This document shows positions 59,242 to 64,000 of a DNA stretch of 64,000 bases, piece after piece. The position numbers and the translations under genes are program-made. The number at the start of each line of letters is the position of its first letter. Within the stretch, counting starts at the first letter, position 1. The notes below the pieces were generated by a model. The model worked only from the letters and a program-made list of their open reading frames with translations. It made no database searches and was not told the origin of the DNA. Source of the DNA: Viola odorata (Eukaryota; Streptophyta; Magnoliopsida; Malpighiales; Violaceae); the NCBI GenBank assembly GCA_963691705.1, contig OY829541.1:37837661-37901660 (forward strand), given 5' to 3'.

Positions 59242-59744
59242 TGATAAGATTCAATGTCGTGTCTGATCGGAACGGCGGCGATCGGTGTCGGATGTACCTG
59301 CAAAGCGCCGGAGAGGGGACTCCGGCGTAGACACTCCGATGCTTAAGTTAGTTCGGGAGTACGAAGTAGCAAGAGGTTCTACTGGGTGATCTTGATCTTA
59401 CCTTCTGTTCGAAAAAGTAGGGATATTTATAGGCCTCGATGGCGATACCTGACGATAACAGTCTAGGCGATGTCTGGTGATGACGTCACGAGCGATGCCA
59501 GTGGGTGACGTCATGAGAGATATCTGACAGGGTTGCCGGGAGCGATAACCTCGCAGTTCCCTAGGATGGGATGGCGCCGTGCGTATAGAGACGCATGAGT
59601 CCCCCCTCCGCTGATGTCGACCATCCTAGGAATCCTTCGCTGATCCCTGGGCGATATGAAGATATACTACGGGACTTATAGGAATCCGTTCCGGCAGGAG
59701 CCGCAAGTGTAGTAGCACCGTGAGGGTTGTCTTGATTGTTATCA
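59242..59744 (-). repeat. Element B LTR, in reverse orientation to element A
   Basis: On the minus strand it starts TGATAACAATC at 59744 and ends GAATCTTATCA at 59242, the same ends as the LTR of A. Blocks shared with LTR A but inverted include GGATGGTCGACATCAGCGG, CATCGGAGTGT and CGGCGCTTTGCAGGT. Overall it is clearly diverged, so it belongs to a related Tat element. A TATA box lies at 59432-59423 (CTATAAATAT on the minus strand) and two TGACGTCA sites at 59481 and 59506. The left flank is GAAAG; no PBS of the A type is next to it, so it is more likely a 3' LTR with the body of B to the right. Confidence 0.75.
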
Positions 59745-60682
59745 TAAGCCCAACTGAAAATGAGCCCGAGTGTTTACCAAGGGCTTTCACTCCCTGTCCA
59801 TGTCTGGAATCTTAGGTGAGGGTTTGTTCTTTCATAAGGCGATATGCTCCTAGGATCTCCGAACTTCCTTGTCTCCTTTAGCTCGACACAAATTGGTTTA
59901 AACGATGGGCTAGGGCTCAGATTTGAAGCTTTCCTCCGAGCAAACAGATCCCGGTCTTCATTTTTGTCTCATGCCTCATCCTCTAGAGGCGTTAAGAAAT
60001 CCACGGGAGACGCCGCCATCTCGTTCGTAATTATTAGGGGATTGCTTTCGCCTAGCGATATTATTCGGCCTGGTCCCTTTGGCAGGACTTAGAAAGTTGC
60101 AACTTCACTCCTGTCGTAGGAGAGCTGCTGACAGGCCACTTGCGATGTCGCCAAGGACTGCGGCCAAGTCATTCCGTAGGCTCGCCTATGTTCCGGTCCA
60201 TCATCCTTTCAAGTGTACTGCAAACACATAGGGGAGATAGGTACTCATGGAGAAATTAGCAAACTCTGTACTTACAGGGATTTTGAGATCACACAGGTCC
60301 TGTCTTTCTTTTCCGCTTAAGGAAGCAATGATATTGACGCGGTTTTACGCCATCAGCTGCCTTCGATTAACTTGGCTTTATACCACTAGATACCTGTGAG
60401 GTCGGCGAGGTTTTATGCATCTAGGGCTACCTGCGACATCATCGCGGCTTTACACTGTGGATACCAGTAACCGTATGGCTTTTACGTCATGACTACCCGT
60501 AATATCGTGCCTTTTGGCGTTTTTCCATATTCTATCTCGTACCCCTCCGAGCATCTGTATCGCGGATAGTTCACGAAACCGACCTTCGCTTCCATTTCGG
60601 GTTCATCGGTCCTCGAGGGTAACGGGACAGCTCGCCTTCTAAGGACCTCCTTTTTCTTTTCCAAGGCCCTTCTCTTGGAGCC
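59745..60682. other. Element B region between LTR and first extra ORF
   Basis: No gene recognised; an 82-codon plus-strand frame (59844-60092) has no support. A degenerate repeat of about 35-40-bp units (60330-60510) has the recurring core GCGGCTTTTACGCCA or similar. A 17-bp sequence, AGCCCAACTGAAAATGA, at 59747-59763 recurs at 61278-61294. Confidence 0.55.
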
Positions 60683-60689
60683 TATAAAT
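60683..60689 (+). promoter_or_regulatory. TATA box of the first extra ORF
   Basis: TATAAAT lies 50 bp upstream of the ATG at 60739, a distance that leaves a leader of about 25 nt. It points away from the promoter of LTR B. Confidence 0.6.
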
Positions 60690-60738
60690 CGAGGAGCTTT
60701 TTCCATCCACGTTCTCATCATCTTTGGCAACTTGCATT

Positions 60739-61020
60739 ATGGATCATTTGACTAAAAAGTTTCTCCTTTCCAAGGGCCACTCTCTCAAGAACCTCAATGA
60801 TGGTGACGTTGGGTTCCTGGAGAACATGCTGGTCAAGACTTTTGAGGAAATCCTGGAGCTGCAGGGGATGGTGACCCCACTCCATTCCAGGCTGGGAGCC
60901 ACGTCTCTGGAGGATTTCAGTCCTTTGGAGAGCGTGTCGAGGTTGGCCACCTCCATCGCTCGGATTCAGGTGGTGATCGCCATCCTGCAGCAGCGCAAGG
61001 ATATGCTGGGTGCTGCTTGA
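60739..61020 (+). CDS. Small extra ORF 1 in element B (helical, unknown function)
   Basis: I do not recognise the family. The product starts MDHLTKKFLLSKGH and is about 93 residues with a regular pattern of Leu, Ile and Val (VKTFEEILELQGMV, ATSIARIQVVIAILQQRKDM) suggesting helices or a coiled coil. A start four residues upstream (CTG-type context in front) was not chosen because the only ATG is at 60739. After the stop a second open frame continues with similar polar character to a TGA at 61113-61115, so a small indel may have shortened a protein of about 125 residues. TATA box upstream and AATAAA at 61190 make it look like a complete small transcription unit, antisense to element B. Confidence 0.5.
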   Translation: MDHLTKKFLLSKGHSLKNLNDGDVGFLENMLVKTFEEILELQGMVTPLHSRLGATSLEDFSPLESVSRLATSIARIQVVIAILQQRKDMLGAA

Positions 61021-61189
61021 AGGGGATGAGGGTCACCTCTGCTGACCTTACTCTGGTCATGGACTCTCTGAGGGACATTCCCGAAGTACCCGATGACGCT
61101 GGCTCTGACGCCTGATAGCGGTGGCTCCCTTTGAGCCCTTTTTACTTTCCCTCTTGTCATGCCACTGTATTTTTCGGCCATTAGGCCAT

Positions 61190-61195
61190 AATAAA
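61190..61195 (+). terminator. Poly(A) signal after extra ORF 1
   Basis: AATAAATAAAC followed by T-rich sequence, 170 bp after the ORF 1 stop. Type stands for a polyadenylation signal. Confidence 0.5.
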
Positions 61196-61511
61196 TAAAC
61201 TATTTTTATTATGCCACTTTGCAACTGTTCTTCTTCTTTAATGCACCCTTTGTCTTTTTTCCATTGGAGGTATTCTTAGCCCAACTGAAAATGATTCAGC
61301 TACTGGGTGGTTTTCTGGTTGGCTATTCTGCATTAAATCTATGCCGCTGTTGTCCTGGCAACTGATTGGGCGATTTTGCGATTTTCCTTGATTCAAGTAA
61401 GATTTCAACAGGCGTGACTTCAAATCCTTATTTACACTTCAGGTTGTACACGTGTCCACCCTCAAGGGTCGGGTTGGAAGATCGAAAATCCTTTTTTCTT
61501 GATTTTCTGGC

Positions 61512-61519
61512 TATTTAAG
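61512..61519 (+). promoter_or_regulatory. TATA-like box of extra ORF 2
   Basis: TATTTAAG, 80 bp upstream of the ATG at 61592. This is a weaker TATA match than that of ORF 1. Confidence 0.45.
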
Positions 61520-61591
61520 GGGATCCTCTTTCCCTTGTTTTTATTCACCTCCTTGTTCGTCTTTTTCCTTTGATAAGTAATTTGCGATCTC

Positions 61592-62023
61592 ATGGTTGAT
61601 TCTCATTTTTTAGATACGACCACACGAGATTCTCCACCAACTCCTCCGACTTCTCCAGATTCGGATAATCCTCCTCCGTCGCCTCCTTGGAGGTCGCCTG
61701 TTCGCCAACGGTGTCGCAAGAGGCGGAGGAAAGATGCTGCGAAGGCATCTAGATCATTCTTCGATTCTCTTGCTTCTCTCTCTACGAAGGGAGAAGAAAC
61801 ATCTTTCCTTCCTAGCGAGTCACCACAAAGGGCTCCCTCTTCCTGCTCAGCCATTGGAACGGTATCGCCAGCTGTTAAGGAGGAGTCAGATCGATCGTCA
61901 GTTCGCGTAGGGGGGAGGATTGAGGAGCCTTTCCCTCTCGCTGGTGAGGATCCCTCGCTTTTAGGTGAGGATAATGATGACGTGGTCTACTGCTATGGCA
62001 TCTCCTGGTCTGACGGCGAATAG
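61592..62023 (+). CDS. Extra ORF 2 in element B: proline-rich basic/acidic protein
   Basis: This intact 143-codon frame gives a product of low complexity: a Pro/Ser/Thr-rich N-terminal part (residues 13-36), a strong basic cluster RQRCRKRRRK (about 38-47) resembling a nuclear localisation signal, a Ser-rich middle, and an acidic C-terminus rich in Glu and Asp ending SWSDGE. No catalytic or binding motif is seen and I cannot name the family. A TATA-like box lies 80 bp upstream and AATAAA 50 bp downstream, so it has the outline of a gene. Composition alone cannot exclude a chance frame, but the single ATG, the intact length and the flanking signals favour a real one. Confidence 0.5.
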   Translation: MVDSHFLDTTTRDSPPTPPTSPDSDNPPPSPPWRSPVRQRCRKRRRKDAAKASRSFFDSLASLSTKGEETSFLPSESPQRAPSSCSAIGTVSPAVKEESDRSSVRVGGRIEEPFPLAGEDPSLLGEDNDDVVYCYGISWSDGE

Positions 62024-62071
62024 TTGTGCATACCATGCCTCTTTGTAGATGTCGTATGGCTTTCCAAAAAT

Positions 62072-62077
62072 AATAAA
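62072..62077 (+). terminator. Poly(A) signal after extra ORF 2
   Basis: AATAAA, 49 bp after the ORF 2 stop, in an A-rich context. The following 420 bp to the start of ORF 3 are T-rich with no gene seen; TATAA at 62302 could serve ORF 3. Confidence 0.45.
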
Positions 62078-62495
62078 ATGACGCTTTATTTTCTTTTCGC
62101 TCTCCTGCCGCTTTTCTCCCTTTATTTTTTTCAGGTTTCCAGGGTTATCGCGGAAGTGTGCCTTTCGCTGGGTGCAACCGCCTTTCAGTTTTCAATCAGT
62201 AACTGTCTTCTCCCAAAAGACACTGATGACTGCCCACGCGTCCTTTTCCACTCTGCACGTGTTTTATTTTTACAGGTTGTTTCTTTTTTAGGTTTAACCT
62301 TTATAAGGAATTCGCTCTTCTCTTTTAGTACTTTTGCTAATATTTCGAAATTCTTCGTATTTTCTCTCTTCTGTGCTTCTTTCTTCCCGAGGGGTTTTAC
62401 TGCAATTGCTCGCCGGTGCGGACGGCCTGTTTACTGGCTCTTTGCTCCAGGTATTTTGTTTCTCTATCGCCATAGCTTTACTTTTCCAGTTCATT

Positions 62496-64000
62496 ATGTC
62501 TCGCGCTAGATCCTCTGCAGTTATCGAAAATCCCCTAGATCCCGAAGTTAGGAGAGCTCGTAGTGTTTTTTTATTGTAATGAGGTTTTGAGGGCTGAGTT
62601 AGAGGAGAACGGTATCACTTTTCCCACGGGATACCGCCCCTTTGTCCCTTTGAAGGATACTCGGCTCACTGATGCCATATGGGGGACGTTCCGGCTGGTT
62701 TATTTCAAGATGTTTACCTACGGATTTCGTTTCCCACTTCATACTTCTCTGATGAAGCTGCTAAACCATTACGATCTCAATCCTGTTCAAATAACTCCAC
62801 CTTCCTGGTGTAGGCTTTACGCCTTTCTTCGTTCGTGTGAGATGAAGCATATTTTTGCTCCATCGCTCGATCTGTTTCGTACATTTTTCACCTTGAGGTG
62901 TCGTAGCTGCTTGGTAGATATTACCCCAAGTTGGAATGATGCTCTTGTTCGATTCTTCTGGCGGAACTTTCAAGGTTTCGAAGAGAACGTGGACAAATGG
63001 AAAAATGGCTTCTTCACCCTTCGCTTGCCCTCTCAGTACTGGCGCGGTGGTTTCAACCGAGAGATTACCAGTGCCGCCTGGCAAAAACCAGATGTGTTGT
63101 CTAGTATAGATGTGTCAAATGTTACCGCCCTGTTAGAAATAAAAGGGCCCTTCCTCATTCGGGAATTCGCTCGATTCAGGCCTTTGCCAGAGTGTGTCGT
63201 TGGTGAGTTTTTCTTTTGTCACCTTATCGCTTCGATTTTCTTGCCATACTAAAATATTTTATTGGCAGGTAACGCTGAGGGTCACTCTTCCGGGGAAAGT
63301 GACGCTCCTCTGAACGTGGTGCCGCTTCAGACGTTACCTCCTTCTCCTCCGCCTGAAGGCTCAAGTCGTCCGCCTATTCCGCCACGAGGAAAGAGAAACA
63401 AAATTGTCGCGACACGCAGCGCATCCGCTCGACCTTCCCGTTTCCTTGAGAATTGGCTATCGTCTCGCGGTAAGGGAGTGGCTCCGAGTAACCCTGTGAT
63501 TGAAGAGGTTGGCAGCGATAGTGAAAGCATGGATACCGGTTCCGAGCTGCGTCATGCCACCCTTGCCCAACGGATGAAACTTAGGTCGAGAAAGAGTGAA
63601 CCCGCAGCGGAGTCAACTGAGGACGATAGCGAAGAAATAGCCGCCGAGACGGAGCGTCTCGTAAAGAGAAATCTGACCCACCAATTCCTCCCGTGGAGGA
63701 GGTCAATGCGGTTCCCTCCGAGGGAGTTAACACTTCACACGTTGCGGGTGCCTTACCGGTGACGGAAGTTGTCAAGGTGCCCTCTGTCATTCCTCCCAAA
63801 GTTAATGAGGCTTCATCAGTGGTGGGCTCTCCCTTGTCGTCTGGCGGTCCTATCTCTCCGATTCACTCCTTTATTTCGGATGTGAACTTACCGATTTCAA
63901 ATCCAATCGCTCCTCCTAACCCTTCCCCGCAGAAGCCTCAGCCTTTGTTTCTTTCTTCGATTTCAGGCATTAGTGATTCCGCAAAAAGTTGTTCTCCTCC
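62496..64000 (+). pseudogene. Extra ORF 3 in element B: Transposase_28-like (putative gypsy-type) protein, broken, runs off the window
   Basis: Start at ATG 62496 (MSRARSSAVIENPLDPE). After about 24 codons a run of seven T (62566-62572) shifts the frame, and the long frame 62563-63252 takes over. Its FPTGYRPFVPLKDTRL, YGFRFPLHTSLMKLLNHYDL, PPSWCRLYAFL and PSLDLFRTFFTLR segments match what I recall of Pfam Transposase_28 (putative gypsy-type transposon), found in extra ORFs of Tat-lineage elements. A 66-nt intron is likely: GTGAGT at 63203 to GGCAG at 63268, leaving the frame intact. Exon 2 is low complexity with proline-rich, basic and acidic parts, and shifts frame again near 63650. The function of this family is unknown. 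It is antisense to LTR B. Confidence 0.6.
63203..63268 (+). other. Likely intron in extra ORF 3
   Basis: GTGAGTTTTTC donor and ATTTTATTGGCAG acceptor; T-rich, 66 nt, a multiple of three, containing an in-frame TAA. Removing it joins two halves of a Gly codon in the same frame. Confidence 0.6.

Overview
The window is nuclear DNA of a flowering plant, probably a eudicot. The evidence is Ty3/gypsy LTR retrotransposons of plant-only types (a Tat-lineage element with an extra archaeal-type RNase H, and a Transposase_28-like extra ORF), GT-AG intron signals and AATAAA poly(A) signals. I see no intact ordinary host gene, no tRNA or rRNA gene and no prokaryotic signal. It reads as nested transposons and satellites typical of heterochromatin.

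Layout. (1) 1-5202, minus strand: element E1, a Ty3/gypsy-type element with LTRs, PBS, a gag and PPT but no pol; its 3' LTR is cut by the window edge. (2) 5203-6884: unassigned DNA with low-complexity repeats and a diverged duplication. (3) 6885-46596, plus strand: the main feature, a near-perfect head-to-tail array with a 2395-bp period. Each monomer is one 1071-bp LTR plus a 1324-bp internal region, so neighbouring elements share LTRs. There are 16 complete LTRs, one truncated LTR and 16 complete internal regions. Interior copies differ by only a few bases, while both edges are visibly diverged. The LTR family is the same as in E1 (ends TGATACGATCC / GGATCGTATCA, iMet-like PBS). (4) 46597-47507: LTR fragment of an Ogre/Tat-like element with a 26-bp minisatellite. 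(5) 47508-50754, minus strand: remnant element C (probably Athila-like) with a 3' LTR, 3' non-coding region and a protease-linker fragment. (6) 50755-59241, plus strand: Tat-lineage element A, inserted into C, with 5' LTR, PBS, a gag-protease frame broken by stops, RT-RNase H, archaeal-type RNase H and integrase, then long 3'-UTR tandem repeats. (7) 59242-64000: LTR of a related Tat element B in reverse orientation, followed by three plus-strand ORFs, antisense to B. Each has a TATA box upstream; the first two also have a poly(A) signal, and the third runs off the window.

How the parts fit. The nesting order is C, then A inside C, then B apparently inside the 3' UTR of A; the missing 3' LTR of A should lie beyond the right edge. 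The array is best explained as a non-autonomous, gag-truncated derivative of the E1 family amplified as a satellite by unequal exchange or by rolling-circle copying of a one-LTR circle. Every monomer keeps LTR promoter, PBS and PPT, so an R-to-R transcript of about one monomer could in principle be copied by enzymes supplied in trans.

Most coding sequences are damaged by stops and frameshifts. The 424-codon frames in the array look non-coding: they run through the PPT into U3, and differences between copies are mostly amino-acid-changing.
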